Below, piece by piece: positions 1-39,048 of a DNA stretch of 64,000 nucleotides (the stretch's first letter is position 1; every line of letters begins with the position of its first letter). Source of the DNA: Manduca sexta. Taxonomy: Eukaryota; Arthropoda; Insecta; Lepidoptera; Sphingidae. The notes under the pieces were generated by a model that saw only the letters and a program-made list of their open reading frames with translations, did no database searches and was not told the DNA's origin. The stretch spans positions 13,148,920 through 13,212,919 of the forward strand of contig NC_051129.1 of the NCBI RefSeq assembly GCF_014839805.1, in the 5' to 3' direction. The translations under genes were made by a program, and so were the position numbers.

Positions 1-105
1 GATCCCGGAAAGCTACACAATTACGTGGGCCACTATGGCATGTTTTAGCACCTTGTGTACACTAGATATACAATATGTCTTACCACCAGCATTTGACAAT
101 CGTGT
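1..105 (-). repeat. dispersed repeat family A
   Basis: Truncated by the window start. It shares GGGCCACTATGGC, CACCTTGTGTACAC and TACCACCAGCA with copies at 3812-3950 (+), 5098-5225 (+), 24525-24690 (-) and 43918-44085 (+). It is non-coding and probably a MITE or SINE; I cannot name the family. Confidence 0.75.
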
Positions 106-3100
106 ATATGTGCATAGTGTGGTATATTATAACTATAAATCAGATGGCTTTAGTATCCTAGTTAGGCTATAAACTCTGGGTAATAAGATCGATTAATTAA
201 CCGGAAAATATGGGCACTTGAGCGGCTTTAACTATCCGCGTGCGGTGGTCGTTGGATACAAAATTTACATCGTCGGGTCCAGTGCAATACCGCGTAAGTA
301 ATGAAAAGTGCAAAATCGAGAATATTAATGCAAAGTAAACAGAAGCACTTTCAGTATTAACTCTTCCGTGAAAATCTTTTTTGTCACTTACGCGATATTA
401 ATTAATGCTTGTTTCGCAATATTGCAATAATCCAAATAATATAATTTTTCATTAGTAAATTTCCATCACCCTCGTTACCAATTGAGTTACGCCTTTTATG
501 ACTTTGATGTCGCTAAAAGCACTAATAAGGTCATGCACCTCGACTCATTTTGGTGCTACAGTCTCTATAAGGAGGTATTCTAAAGGTTTTAGCGTGCTAG
601 TGTTAAACGTCAGTGCAAATACATATTTCGTAATGTTTTCTTACAAAACAATTGGAAGGAACGTTACTATGTGCTTATTGAAACGTATAGCGATAAATAT
701 AAGGAAAATAACAATGGATTTGGATGATACTGATGGTATGAACTGTTCTGCTCATTTCGCTTACTATTTCTAATTGCTAGGGGTACTAGAGGTATAAATT
801 ATAAGCATAATATAATACTTCATGATTCCTGAGAGGGTTGTGCACTCGTATGGAAATTTGAAATTAAATACCTATTTTGCGAGTATATAAATAAACTGCT
901 CTAAATAACAATAAAAAAACTAATTCTATTTTTTTTCCTCTTTATCATGTACACATAAACTGATGTTGAAAAGAGCAACACCAGAGTTTCTTGCCCTATC
1001 TTCTCTGGTGAGAACTGCTTTCCGAACTGGTGGTAGAGTTAATATTGACGGAATCTAAACAACGTATAACATTTTTCAGATTCGAATAAATCATTTCAAA
1101 TTTTAACAGACATACTGTGTTCTGTTTTAACATATAAGCCACATTTTATCCCAGAAAGTAAAGCCTGACCAGAAAACAAATCGCGCCATGTTTTGGTAAA
1201 ATATGGAACTAATTTCTTGTAGCCACTAACAACGTGAACTTTAAAACGAAAAATCAAAAGTGGCGGCCACAAAGTAGGTTTTTCCTGGTCAAGCTATGTG
1301 ACTTCCATATGGCACGATGATACTTTTGTTCCAAGAAAGATGTTACACAAATAAAGCCTTATATGTACCTATCGCTTTAAAAAATAATGTGTATCTGTCA
1401 TATCAAAGTCCATAACGGCAGTTTATAATAAGCGATCCCAATCCTAATATTGGATACGATTCCGAGAATAAACCAATAAAAATAAGTTACTTTTAAGCTT
1501 GTCAATAATGCCTTGATTTGATTGATCCGTTTTTGCGATGAATTAATACCCGTTTTCAATAAACGATCTAAATCTCAATCTTCAATGCGATTCCGAGAAT
1601 GAACCAATCAAAATAACTCATTTGCAAATAAAAAAAAACTGTTCTGATTGGTCCATTTTTAAGACAGATCGAAAAAGGAATTTGTATCGTTCATTGAAAA
1701 CGGCTGTAAAGGACAAAATTTGCAACAACCGCCTCAGGTTAAAAATAACCGCGACATCCACAACGGGCCTTGTTGATAATCAGCACATTTCACACCACAT
1801 GGCGCCTGCGCATGATCGTAAAACGTTATGTTATATCGCTAATGTCATTGACTCTTTGGCCCTTATTATTATGTTATAAGATATATATTTTCATTTCTTT
1901 TTAACTTTGCTCGGCTACTTATATTTATACCTATACCTCGGTTGTCTGATTCGTAACAAAGTTCAAAAGATTACCCGCTGGCCTAATTTAAAGATGACAT
2001 AAAAAGTTCACTTATATTGCACCAGCCCTTTTGAAGTCAATAGAGAACATAGTACATACACAGGTTTATCGATATATATGTAGATAGTACACACTAAGCT
2101 AGAACCTCAAGAAAGCCCATAAGCAATTATTCTAATACTTCAAATAGATTAACTCCTAGTTAACTACCGATCTGGCTGAATATACTTTCAGTAGTACGCG
2201 TGAAGGCGAAATAATGTCACTATAAAGGCTTCCATTCACGCAATACCGAAGAAAAAACTAGTAAATAAAAGAATCTTTAATCTATTTGTTCAAATTAGTT
2301 GTCTTGCATAGTCACTATTCGGTATGGACCAACAGCACGTGGCTCAAGTTAGGCGGTATCAAGCCGGCCGTAGCCACTTTTAAGCTAATTTGTTTGGTTT
2401 GCTAATACGCTCAGACTTAAGATCATGTTTCAAGGATTATTAAGAACCGTCTGCGTCTTGAAGCACATTATGGGTAAGCAGATATATTATACACATATAA
2501 GCCATCCGCCATGAATTCTTAATTCCTAGCCATAGTAGTAAATACATGATTTTCTAATCAAAAATCATTCACATTTCAAATAGAATCTAACGAATTCAAC
2601 AAAATTATATGAAGCATAAACATTTATTATTATTTGTGTATGGCTTTTGTTATGGTATTCGATATTTATATCTTGCTTCACCCTTAAGAGGCAAGTAAAA
2701 AACCAATTCGCGGGACCTTAATGAAAATATGAAGTTATAAATTGATTTATACAATATAACACGTATTGTAAAACCAAATCCCAGAATAAAATAAACAGCC
2801 TTGAAAACCAAGGATACAAAGAGAACGCCTGAAATAAATCGCAACTGATCATATTGTGTTCAATTAGTTTTTTCCTGTAGTTACTAAATCGCTTGTGCAC
2901 AATGGACGCGTGTTTTTGCCTAGCGTTGCGCAAGCGCGCGCGCTGGCCGATCATGCGTGAAATCGATACTACGTCTATTCCTTCAGTGTTTATTATTTTA
3001 TGTGGCATTTTTTCACGCTGATACAGAAAATATAATATGTTACCTTTTTTCTGCCTTGGGATGCGTTGAAATGCTGATAATTATAAATGATTTGATACGA

Positions 3101-3449
3101 TCCATAAAGTTTAAATGATTTCAGGGCTCATGAATATGTTTGAGTTTGTTTATTCCTAATTTTCCTGACGCCTAAACTCATGGCCAGAACTAAATGTAAT
3201 ACATAACATATACTTAACAAAACAAAAACCTGATCGCTATAATATGATTGACTAATAATCATCGCATAATAAACTCGAATGGATGGACACTTAATTGTCA
3301 AAATTGGTTTACTAGGAGCGCTGCAACACGACTTATACATACACACATGTTTACAAAAGATTCATTGTCCTTTGCTTCACCGTAGTCGGATAAATTCAGT
3401 ATATCTATACTTTAAGGTCGCAGGAACACGCTGGATGATACCGGCTTTC

Positions 3450-3530
3450 GACAGGTCCCTCTGGAAATCTTTGGGGGAGCCCTACGTTCAGCAATGAGCT
3501 TTATGTAGCTGATGTTGATGATGATGGCGA
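3450..3530 (+). mobile_element. LINE 3' tail with TGATGATG end
   Basis: CTGGAAATCTTTGGGGGAGC, then CAGCAATGAGCTTTATGTAG, ending in TGATGATGATGG. This is the microsatellite-tailed end of a lepidopteran LINE, 50 bases before the exon A acceptor region. Confidence 0.65.
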
Positions 3531-3581
3531 TATGTTTACTTTCAAATTGAGCATTCATATTAATCTCCCATTTCTTTACAG

Positions 3582-20469
<16,888 letters not shown>

Positions 20470-21671
20470 GTCAGTGGAAGCCGGGCCAAAACTATTTCAA
20501 TCCACAGGATCTCTTTATCCGTGCTGAACCACCCAGTCACTAGGAAAAAGTTTTTGTATTTTTTCACTAGATATTTAGACTATAGATTGTAGAAGATCTT
20601 GATTAGAAATGTTGGTAACAATTCTCTTGAAAATAGAATATAGAATTATATTTTTCTTCTCCTATAACCTTCTTCTGTTGTAACGGCTTAATCAAATATA
20701 TACCTTATTTACAATATGTGAATGAATCCTAGCTGAATTTCGGCTACGGCGGCCAATCTTAACGGAGATCAGCCACGCAGGAGATATAGCTGTGTGCGCA
20801 TATGCATGCTCTCTGTTCCTTCACTCTCATAGTGCGGTGAGGTGGCAATCCGACATGATCGGAGAGGTTTACGTGCTTTCCGAAGCACGGAGATATCACA
20901 CCGCCAACTTCGTAACTCCAAATAATTTTTGAAATGGAAAACCCAGTCACAATTATTTTTCGCCCGACCCGGTATCGGAACCCAGGACCTCAGCGCCATA
21001 GTCGTACGCATTACAACTACGCAACCGAGGCAGTGATTGTATAGTCTCAATTCAACAGACAACCTGGCACCACAATACTCAAGAACCATTCAAACATTAC
21101 GAGTGTCGCCTCTTAGCCTCTGGAACAATGGAAGGTCCAATAAATTCATTGAGCCCTCATTATGTACGCTGAGCCCGTACAGTTCAAGCACTCGCGGTTC
21201 AATCGAAAAAACATTCAATAAAATGCTATTTTTGGCATTGTACATGTCTTGAGTTCATGTTGAATAATTAAGTAGTCGTTTTATTTTAATTTTCGAAAAC
21301 AAAAATGCTTTTAAAATACATACTTTATAAATGAGAGGAATATACCGAGAATGATAATCACAAAAATGACCAGTATGTATATAGTGACAAAGACAATGTG
21401 GAATGAATAATTATAGATTTTTGTCTGTGGAAAGACAACTACGGGCCGTTCGTTCGTTTTGTCTTATATGCACTTGTTATATTTAATTTAATTATCTACA
21501 GAATCAAAACATTTTTTTAATTTTGCCCTTAAAAGGGTAAATCCGTCATACAAGAAGATTTTATTGAAATCACTGGTAAAATAACATCTTTTCAATGTAG
21601 CACTATCAAAGGCTGGCAGCTTTGATAATACGTTGCAATCAGTGATATTCGTGGCGACCCATCAAATACCT
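20470..21671 (+). other. start of DHX38 intron E-F, contig 1
   Basis: Contains a tRNA-derived SINE, then AT-rich DNA up to the gap. The same interval is present in contig 2 (25390-26593) and contig 3 (42011-43222). The three versions are mutually different. Confidence 0.85.
20745..21037 (-). mobile_element. tRNA-derived SINE (second subfamily), contig 1
   Basis: Minus-strand head ACTGCCTCGGTTGCGTAGTT, B box GGTTCCGATACCGGGTCGGG, then a long 3' part with CACTCTCATAGTGCGG on the + strand. It is present at the same place in all three contigs (26010-26310 and 42285-42590). Confidence 0.8.
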
Positions 21672-22171
21672 NNNNNNNNNNNNNNNNNNNNNNNNNNNNN
21701 NNNNNNNNNNNNNNNNNNNNNNNNNNNNNNNNNNNNNNNNNNNNNNNNNNNNNNNNNNNNNNNNNNNNNNNNNNNNNNNNNNNNNNNNNNNNNNNNNNNN
21801 NNNNNNNNNNNNNNNNNNNNNNNNNNNNNNNNNNNNNNNNNNNNNNNNNNNNNNNNNNNNNNNNNNNNNNNNNNNNNNNNNNNNNNNNNNNNNNNNNNNN
21901 NNNNNNNNNNNNNNNNNNNNNNNNNNNNNNNNNNNNNNNNNNNNNNNNNNNNNNNNNNNNNNNNNNNNNNNNNNNNNNNNNNNNNNNNNNNNNNNNNNNN
22001 NNNNNNNNNNNNNNNNNNNNNNNNNNNNNNNNNNNNNNNNNNNNNNNNNNNNNNNNNNNNNNNNNNNNNNNNNNNNNNNNNNNNNNNNNNNNNNNNNNNN
22101 NNNNNNNNNNNNNNNNNNNNNNNNNNNNNNNNNNNNNNNNNNNNNNNNNNNNNNNNNNNNNNNNNNNNNNN
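21672..22171. other. assembly gap of exactly 500 N
   Basis: A run of 500 N between contig 1 and contig 2. The round length indicates a scaffolding placeholder, not a measured distance. DHX38 is on the + strand to the left and on the minus strand to the right. Confidence 0.99.
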
Positions 22172-22172
22172 T

Positions 22173-30416
<8,244 letters not shown>

Positions 30417-30478
30417 CTGCACAAAAATATTTTTAGGTTAGAAACTTATTAATTAGAGGTTATATCAAACGGATCCTC

Positions 30479-30700
30479 TTCGTATCATGTTCCTCATTGC
30501 TGAGAGTCGTGACCTTCTGTATATGGAGTAATCTTTGTTTTAAGTTGTGCCAATTATCGTGGAGCGCATCATGAAGTTTGGGATCTCTTCGTATCGTGTT
30601 CCTCATTGCTGAGGATCGTGATCCCCTGAATATGGAATAATCTTTGTTTTAAGTTGTGGTACCTGTTCTTATCTTTGACATCATGGAGCGCATTATGAAA
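30479..30700. repeat. imperfect tandem duplication, contig 2 allele
   Basis: Counterpart of 16182-16412, so the duplication predates the haplotype split. Confidence 0.85.
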
Positions 30701-31544
30701 TTTAGTGCTAAGCGTGGAGTTTCAAAGAGATCGGTAGATATAAATACAATTAGGTTTTAGCAATATCTTTGTAATACTGTTTTATGAATGTTTTTTGTTT
30801 AGAGTTTGTATCTCCAAAGGCATATAAATGCAGTTTTTTTACAGCAAGAACTTTTCAATTCTTATTATGGTATATGAATTGATTTTTAATTCGTGATTGG
30901 TTTCGTTCCAAGCCAGTTTCTGTTTAAACTAAATTATTTAAATAATGTTAATATTTTATAGAAGAATACAAAATTAGAAAACTTGATATTACGCTTCTAT
31001 TCCTGTTAATTCCTCAGGCAGAGGATGGGCGTGTACTTTGTAGGAGTGGTTTTGTCCCAGGTGATACAATATTTGTGGAAGGCCATTGTTTTGGTCACAC
31101 AACACAGATACATTTTATATGTTTTATTCATATTTATTACTATAAGATTTAAACTCGTGTATGCTGTGCTAACCTTAACATAATTGGTACACTTACGGAA
31201 CTTAATGGTATTGTTTTTTTTTTATTCACACGTATTGATGTAAACAACTGTTGGTGGTTAAATAAATGAAAAAAAAAAAAACTGTAGTCAGTATGATAAA
31301 GCAGTCATTGGAAATGTGTGTAATTTTTCTAGGATCTATATAGTAATGGAAACTAAATATAGCCTATGTTACTCTGGGATAGTATAACTTTTCTATTCAA
31401 GAAGGAATTTTTATATACGTTCGGACATCCAGGAAGTATCCACTACAAAGAAACTCTGAAACTGCATAATTCAATACATTCAGAAACTTTGTTATAATTC
31501 TCCTTTTAAAACAAAAAACGAAATCAAACATCTATTACCCTTCA

Positions 31545-31745
31545 TCCCCGTAGGGGTAGAAACAAGTACAACTAAGGCCCCAGTTTTAAATTTCAAAATT
31601 TAACAATACCTATCGCTATGCACAAATTATAAAAATTTTGCGCTGATACTGAGCAAGAAAACCCAATATCAGTTTGCCCGACTCGGGATTCGAACCGGTA
31701 CCTCAGAGCGCCGGTATTACCGCGCACTTAACACAACTACGCAAG
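31545..31745 (-). mobile_element. tRNA-derived SINE, contig 2
   Basis: Allele of 15133-15352 in reverse orientation. Confidence 0.8.
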
Positions 31746-32129
31746 TCAGTCATTTTTCTTTTAGATTGCGAAATATTTTAAAGACGTGAGTAGTCAAGCC
31801 ACCCCTAACACCTATTTGTACGAGTATACAATAAACTTATTTTTATAATAGCTAGGATCATTGTTTCCAATGTATTGTATCTAATCACCGTGGATGACGT
31901 CAATACGAGGCACCGACGCACTGCACCTCTTTTTATCTATATAATGTCACCTGGTATGTACATTTTAACGTGTTTTAATATAATAATACCTGCATTGTAT
32001 TGTATACTGTTCTGCTGAGCTCAGGCCTCTTCATTTATTTATTTATTTCCATATACAACTATTTTACAGGTAATATAAAATACAATAGCGTGGTACATTA
32101 GTTATTAAAATATTTTATTATTACTTACT

Positions 32130-32440
32130 GTCACAAAAGTGGCTGATGTAAATGCCGTCAAAGAACATGAAAACATATCAATCTGTTTGGACAAAGCATT
32201 GAGCACACGCAGCGCACGCGTCAATGGTGTCTGCCGTAATAAGTTGGTGCGAACACGCGGCACCGAGAAATCACTTCATATACTGAAGGTTCAAGCCCAC
32301 GCTGGGCTAGTAGACAGACTTTACATACCTTCGAAATTATTATATAGAATTTTAAGGTATACATATACCTACATCGGAGGAAACCTACATAGGTTTCCTC
32401 ACGATGTTTCCTTTATCGTTTCAAGGAACAATAAATGACA
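32130..32440 (-). mobile_element. degraded SINE with Metulj-like core, contig 2
   Basis: Allelic counterpart of 14440-14735. It holds a spurious 99-codon open frame. Confidence 0.55.
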
Positions 32441-33696
32441 AAGAATACACACGCATATATTTTTTTTTTGTTTTACTTTATAGTAGGTTTGTTTTTATAA
32501 GTGTCTTTTTCCTCCGCCTGTGGTCATGATAGTAATGTACTGCACTTGGGTAATATTTTGCGTGGGGTTTTCTAACACCATTTGCTGGTATATGGGTTTA
32601 ATTTGACAGAGGAGCGGTCGTAAAAAATCTGTCGAATTGTTTTTAATCATGTCGATTCCAAAAGATGGGAGTGAAGAGTCTATTATAGACGGAATTTTTA
32701 GAATCAATTTCGTAGATTTAGTAGATCATTAGAAAGATTACCTCTTATGTTGAAAATCAGCGCTGCAGTATCAGTGGCTGGTACTGCAGCTAGGTGCTGA
32801 ATGAGGGATCCTATTGTTGGTACAATGGGTATAATTGTGGTATATTTCTTTATATATGTATTTACTCTGCTTTCATTGTAGACATTATACTTATATTCTC
32901 TCCATAATAAAATCTAAGTTTCTTTCTTTTCTTTCTTTTTCGCAAAAAATGCATAAACTGCTTAACTTTTGTATACAAGTATAGCGTGCTTGTAACATTT
33001 CCTAATCCAATTATTGCAAACAATTACGTTCAAACCACGTGTTTGCGCTAAACCAACTTCAAAATGAGAAATGCTAATTTAATTAACGCTTTGGGTCAAA
33101 TATTTACAAAGATTACGAATTTGGTTTCTTAAAACGTTGCGAATTTTATACAGGGTGTTCCGATTTATTCTAGTTAGCTAACATAGATTCTGAGAATCAA
33201 ATTTATATATTTTTATTTCGAAAAATACATAGGTACTGAATTTGTCAAGTCATGCCATTTGTTATGCAGTTCAGCTGACTGGATATGAGGTCAATTCCAG
33301 GAATATTTGTTACGACTTTTATATACTATAGTTATAGTTTCGACTCTGCTACACTGTCGTGCTAAGCGCAAAAGCGGTATGTCAGGGAATCCTTATTTCC
33401 AGATAATCGAAGTTTTGTAAATATAGTTTTATAGTTTTGTATGTAAAACTGAGAGAGAAACTCTTTTAAGGTTTTTTAACAAGTTCTAAACAAGATACCG
33501 TTATTTAGGTAAGTTCATTGGATGGGTATTTCTTTAAGTTATGTAACGACATAAAAATCAAGACTGATTTTTTTTGAGATACCGCTTTTGAGCTTTTGTA
33601 CGACAGTACAGTACTTATACAGTTTGTTCTTTGAAGCGTAGATGATCGAGGAAGTTTGGTACCTGATAGTGTATGTCCGTATTGTATCATATCGTA

Positions 33697-33910
33697 TCAG
33701 CCTATAATGTCCCAATGTTGGGCAAAGGCCTCCCCACGATCCTTCCATGAATCGAGATCCTGCGCTATAGTGAACCAGTTATTTTTAAATGAATCCAGTG
33801 CGTCCTGCCATCTCTTCTTTGGTCTGCCACGACGCCGACTAGCAGTGTCAGGGCTCCACAACGTAGCAATCCTGGCCCAAAATTCGTCAGGCATCGACGT
33901 ACGTGACCAG
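33697..33910 (-). mobile_element. C-terminal fragment of a non-LTR retrotransposon, contig 2
   Basis: Allele of 12985-13190 with an open frame of 65 codons containing RRRGRPKKRWQDALDSFKNN and GEAFAQHWDIIG, then a stop. Confidence 0.78.
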
Positions 33911-34979
33911 TGTAGTGTATGTTAACTAGGTATGAACTATGACGTTTAATATACATTTTTAGGACAATATAAAGGCGGTAAACTACATAGGTGTGGCGCC
34001 ATCAGCCAAGTTCGACATGTATGAAATAATACATCAAACTAATTTACGTGAAAGCATTTATTGTATGCAAATACAGTTTTTACTGTGGATTGACGTCACA
34101 AGCCATATTGCAGGGTTATTGGAGGTCACCGAACCACCCTTGCGGATCCCTTGAGCCATTGTATCCATTAATTGAATTGTATTATCAAAATTAGTTTTGG
34201 TATATGAATATGAATAGAAATTTCTTTCATGGAATTAGTATTCATGTTTATAGTTCATCTAGCGACCCGTTCCGGCTTGGCACAGCAATGTAGATATGGG
34301 GCACAAATCTTTGATATTTTCGGCTTTTCTGTAATATAATATGTATAATACATATGTATAAACCTTCTTCTTGAAACACTTTATTTATTGCTGAAAATTG
34401 CATAAAAATCCGTTGAATAGTTTATAAGAGCTAAGCGAAGTAAGTAAGTAAGCTAAGGAGTGGCAAGCATCACGGCTACTAAAAATATTATCTTATGCTT
34501 TCAATGCATCATATAACTTTGTATCCATAGTAGGTTAGCAAGATATCTGGACCATCCGAACGACCATCTGCCTGCATCCTTAAAATTGATATATATCTAG
34601 CCTAATTGAGACAAAGGAATGCCCGCAAAACAATAACGGTATTTTGTGACGTATGCACGAATTGGCACATCGAAATCAAATTAGGTCATTTCGATTCAGT
34701 TCATTAAGAACAGAATATAAACAGAACAATAAGCGAAATTGTTTTAGTATTGTGATCTGATGCCGCAGATGGATTTTGGTATTACTGTTGAGCCTGGCGT
34801 TCTGATGAAAACATAATATAATTTGACACCATTATCCTTAAAAGAGAACACAGAGATGCTAATCAGTTTTTTTTATAATCTTTATTTAATGAATAAGGTT
34901 AGGCTTTTAATCCACAAAATTATATGCTACTCAGTTGTGTCAGACCATTACTATCGCTCAACTGTAATCTAATTTTATG

Positions 34980-35215
34980 TCTGACTGTCTCCGTGGCGTA
35001 TTACGGTACGACTGCAGTGCTAAGGTCTCGGGTTCGATCCTCGGGCAGGCAAATTGATATTGGGTTTTTTACTCATCATTAGCTTGGAGTCTGGAATTTG
35101 TGACCGCTATGGCGATAGGCTCGCGCCCTATCACGTTATGGCACGAAATACATACAGCAGATAGTGAGTGCATCAGTTGCGCCTTTGCCTACCCCTGCGG
35201 AGATGAAAGGGGTGA
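34980..35215 (+). mobile_element. tRNA-derived SINE, contig 2
   Basis: Allele of 11690-11920, with GGTCTCGGGTTCGATCCTCG and the SINE body. Confidence 0.82.
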
Positions 35216-35819
35216 ATGTGTGCGTGTGTCTCTCACAAAATATAGATTTCATTTTTTCAACGTCAGTTCTTACGTCAAATAATACGCAATTTATTTCGTA
35301 TTTTTATTTCGTACGAACTCACTCCAGTAATTCCACTTACATTTGATGAAATTTTGTCCACAACGTTTTATTAATCCATTAGCCGATTGCGAAGTTAAAG
35401 CCGAAAATGGTTCGATGGTGACATTTCGTTTCATAAAATGCGGAGTTTTATCACCGCTATTTGCTATTTGTTAAGCAATTACTTTTATTAAAATGATCTT
35501 TAATAAACCCCAGAAGAAGGCTAATGTGTTAATTTCGTTAGAGCAGTTTATTTTCAGTTTATTTTAAAGGAGGTCCATTCCCAGCAATGGGACAGTATAT
35601 AATATACGGCTTACATTGTTATTATTAAAGCTCGTCTTCAACCAGATTTAAAATACAGTACAACAAAAACTATAAAAAAACAGCAAATCTAGCATTTGCG
35701 TCAATGTGCATTCATTGCGATAATAGTTCCATATTTTATCTGAACGAGATGTTTATCGACATCAGGCGGTTAAATCCGTATCCATAAAATGAATTATCTT
35801 TAGATATTAATCTGTACAT

Positions 35820-35998
35820 GACGCGTTGGCGTCGTAGTTGTATTACGGTACTTCAGTGCTGAGGTCTCGGGTTCGAGCCTCGGGTCGGACATATTGGATT
35901 TTTTGACTCAGTATCAGCTCAGAATCCGGAATTTACCCGATATGGCGATAGGCTCGCACTTTATCACATCATAGGACGGAATACACACAGCGAAAGGT
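35820..35998 (+). mobile_element. tRNA-derived SINE, contig 2
   Basis: Allele of 10913-11090, with GCGTTGGCGTCGTAGTTGTA, the B box and the start of the body. Confidence 0.8.
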
Positions 35999-36424
35999 GA
36001 TACAAAAATCAAGACTTCCTTAAAAGAAAGGCCTTCCAATATCGTAAGGAGAGTATCAAATATACTATCTACATTAGTTGTCGTTAGTGGAAAAACCACA
36101 TGACAGCATAAACTTAAACATAATGAAATAGTTCATTATTGTAATAATTAAAATAGACTAAACGTAACGTGTGCGCAAATATTATGCACTCTTTGACGTC
36201 AGTAACGCAAACCGATCAAAGTAGATTAACAAGTTTGCTCGTTAAATATTAGACGAAGATTATGTGTGTATAGTATGTGCGTATTTCCGATTATCGAGTA
36301 GGCGGCAAGGAAACTGAGCCTCAAGAAATTATATCTAATAATGTATATACTAGGCATGCTCTAGATCGTTCAATAATTACGATCGTAAAAGATGTATATT
36401 AATAAACACTTAAAGCATCATCCG

Positions 36425-36790
36425 AGCGAGTCTCTATTCCTGTGTAAATCCTACACCGGCATACCGACCAAAACCCGCGGTGGCCTTCTACGGACCGTAC
36501 GAGACGGGCCCAGGGTATCTTGTTGCACTAGGATAATTGCGCGGGGCCCGACCGTCCCTGCGCGATGCCGCAGGGCGGTCCCCTTTAAACGAGGGGGGTA
36601 AGGTGCTCTCAAACTTAATGAACGCCTATGTTGTTGACCACAGTGGGAGACGGATCACCCGAATTGTCCATCTCGAGTCGGTTGAATTGGAGTAGTAGAG
36701 CAAGCAAACCCCCACTGCTTATCCCGCGAATCCCTCTAAGCCCTATTTATTCGCCTTTTACAACCTAACCTAACCCAACCCATCATTACA
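36425..36790. mobile_element. GC-rich retroelement fragment, contig 2 allele
   Basis: Reverse counterpart of 10105-10445, ending in CAACCTAACCTAACCCAACC. Confidence 0.5.
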
Positions 36791-38699
36791 CATGAACTTC
36801 CTCTAGGCATTACTCGGTGTTTATTTATGTTTTCTTTTGTTTTGTTTTTTTTTTTTACTTGCCTTATCATCAGATAAAGTGGTGTCAAATAAACGTGCCC
36901 GTACAAAAAAAGTCCACGCGAAATATAATCTCATGTAAAGTGAAACGTATGTATCGAAGCGCAGTTTGCACGCAGAGGTCGACGCACCTTAGCTCGTAAA
37001 CTGTCGTTTTAATGAGCCGAAATCGATAGGTGATTGGCACTGTACCAGTAACTAGACACGCCTAGGTCTGTTCGCTTACTGAATGTTAATCACTTAGGGT
37101 AATGAACGGTTAAAGGTTATTTGTGTGTTTGATGTGTGTCACTCAGTTTAAATTAAATACACGCTGATATTTATTTAAAGATATTGTTGCAGTAGAAGGA
37201 CATATTATATACAAAAGAAATAGATGCAAGTTTCAAGTCCACACTGCGAGAACTAGGTTGTCATTTCAGTATAAGCTGTTTTATGATGTGGTAATCCACA
37301 GCACTGGTTTTCACTGGCCACCTAGGGTAATATGGACGTCAAATTAATATAATTATTGTGGGATGCATTGGGGATGAACTTATTGTAATTCCGTTAATAA
37401 ATAAGCCAAATCTTTTAACAGACTAAAAAGGGTAATCTTTCGACTACATATTGAAGACCATTTATTTCAATATTAAAAAGGGCGAATGAAATATAGGATG
37501 GATTTTTGAAACGGAGCAGAAAGGGCAGGTTAATAAAATACTTTCTTAGACTGTTTATTTTTAAAGGTATAAATAGTAGTAAGGAAGAATATGGAAAAAT
37601 TACGCAAAATTTTGCTGCCAATCGATCCTATTGTTAATAAGGATCAAAATTTCTATGGGACTATAGAGGTTTGTACTTAAAAGGTCAGAAATTACTAAAC
37701 ACACTTTTTCCATACAATTTGTAGAAGATGCAACTTTTAAACTAGTATATTGGCCGTCATGTTTACAATAAGTAAGTTTTAATTTTACTCTTCATCATCA
37801 TCATCAGCCACATAAAGTCCACTGCTGAACATAAGAGTCCCCCAAAGATTTCCAGACGCACCAATTTTACTCATCTATGCTTATTCATTAAATAAAGATT
37901 AAAAAAGAAAAACAATTTTACTCTTCATTATATTAAAAATGATTAAAGAGACAAACAGCGAGCACGTCGGTTACGCAACGCGGAGCGACGGTTGCGAATT
38001 GCAATATCATTGTGAATGTGATTGTGGACTTATCTGCGTGGCTGTGCGAGCGGGAACAGGGACGGGGAGTTCATCGACACCGGCTGGGTTGCCGAGCTTG
38101 TTCAATATATTTATCGAATTTGGAAATTTAAGGCAAATTGTAATGGTAAAAAGGTTCATGAACCTTTGATAGAATCAAGATTTTTTTATGAATAAAAAAA
38201 TGAAGTAGATTGCAAGGAAAGTTTTTTTAATGTTTCGGACCTCACAGTCAAAACCGGGGCAAACCTGCGAATGGGATACTGGAATCACCCGGCTTAGCGA
38301 CTGCAGGGCCCTGGAGGAAAGTTGGGAGGGAGGAGATAGCTGGGAAGGAAGTGTGGGGAAAGGATAAGGAAACCTTTCAGGATGGGAGGAGGGGCGAAGA
38401 TCAGGAAATGTTCGCGAGTCCTTATAGGCTTTAATGTGAATTGACAAACATGACGTATACACATTTAACCGTGTGCCTAGGGCCGTAACAAATATCTCCT
38501 CGTGCATGGCCGTGCATTCGGTGCGAGACCGAGCGCACAAGGATTTCTTTAAGGGAGACAAGCAATGGGATTATTTGGGCTTCAAGCTTCTTCATGGTTT
38601 AGACGTTACCAGTTTCTATTTCATCACTCTGTTTTCCATTCTCTCTAGGTTTTAGTTTCTCGATTGAGTTTGTTGAGAGTTAGTATAACTAATTATTAA

Positions 38700-39048
38700 C
38701 AGTTTATGTCTTTTGCGGTGATAGCCTAGTTGGGTGTGGAACGGACTGCCAAGACGAATGTCCGCAGGTTCAAATCCCAAGGGCACACCTCTGACTTTTC
38801 TAAATTCATGTGTGTATTCTTTGTGAATTTATCGTTCGCTTTAACGTTGAAGGAAAACATCGTGAGGAGACCTGCACATCTGAGAAGTTCTCTATAGAAA
38901 TTTCGAAGATGTGTGAAGTCTACCAATCCGCACTAGGCCAGCGTGGTGGACTAAGGCCTAATCCCTCTCAGTAGTAGAGGAGGCCCGTGCTCAGCAGTGG
39001 GCAAGTATATAATACAGGGCTGAGATTATTATTATTATGTCTTTTGCG
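38700..39048 (+). mobile_element. Metulj-type SINE, contig 2 allele
   Basis: The same insertion as 7852-8194, here in + orientation because contig 2 is reversed. The tail is ATTATTATTATTAT and the flanking duplication TATGTCTTTTGC is intact. Confidence 0.85.

Larger units (their letters stand above)
1..3581 (+). other. DHX38 intron (5' end outside window)
   Basis: AT-rich intron sequence before exon A. It holds the family A repeat at the left edge and the LINE tail at 3450. I found no upstream DHX38 exon (no DEAH or Walker A coding) and no convincing gene. A short CpG-rich patch lies at about 2885-2970. Confidence 0.7.

Noticed and set aside
2718..3008. A minus-strand open frame of 96 codons with a basic stretch in a CpG-rich patch
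   Set aside because: No recognisable domain or splice context; the patch is only about 90 bases and overlaps another random frame.
20960..21037. tRNA genes, because of B-box-like GGTTCGAATCC sequences at several sites
   Set aside because: Each is followed by the same SINE body and lacks a complete cloverleaf or acceptor stem, so they are SINE heads.
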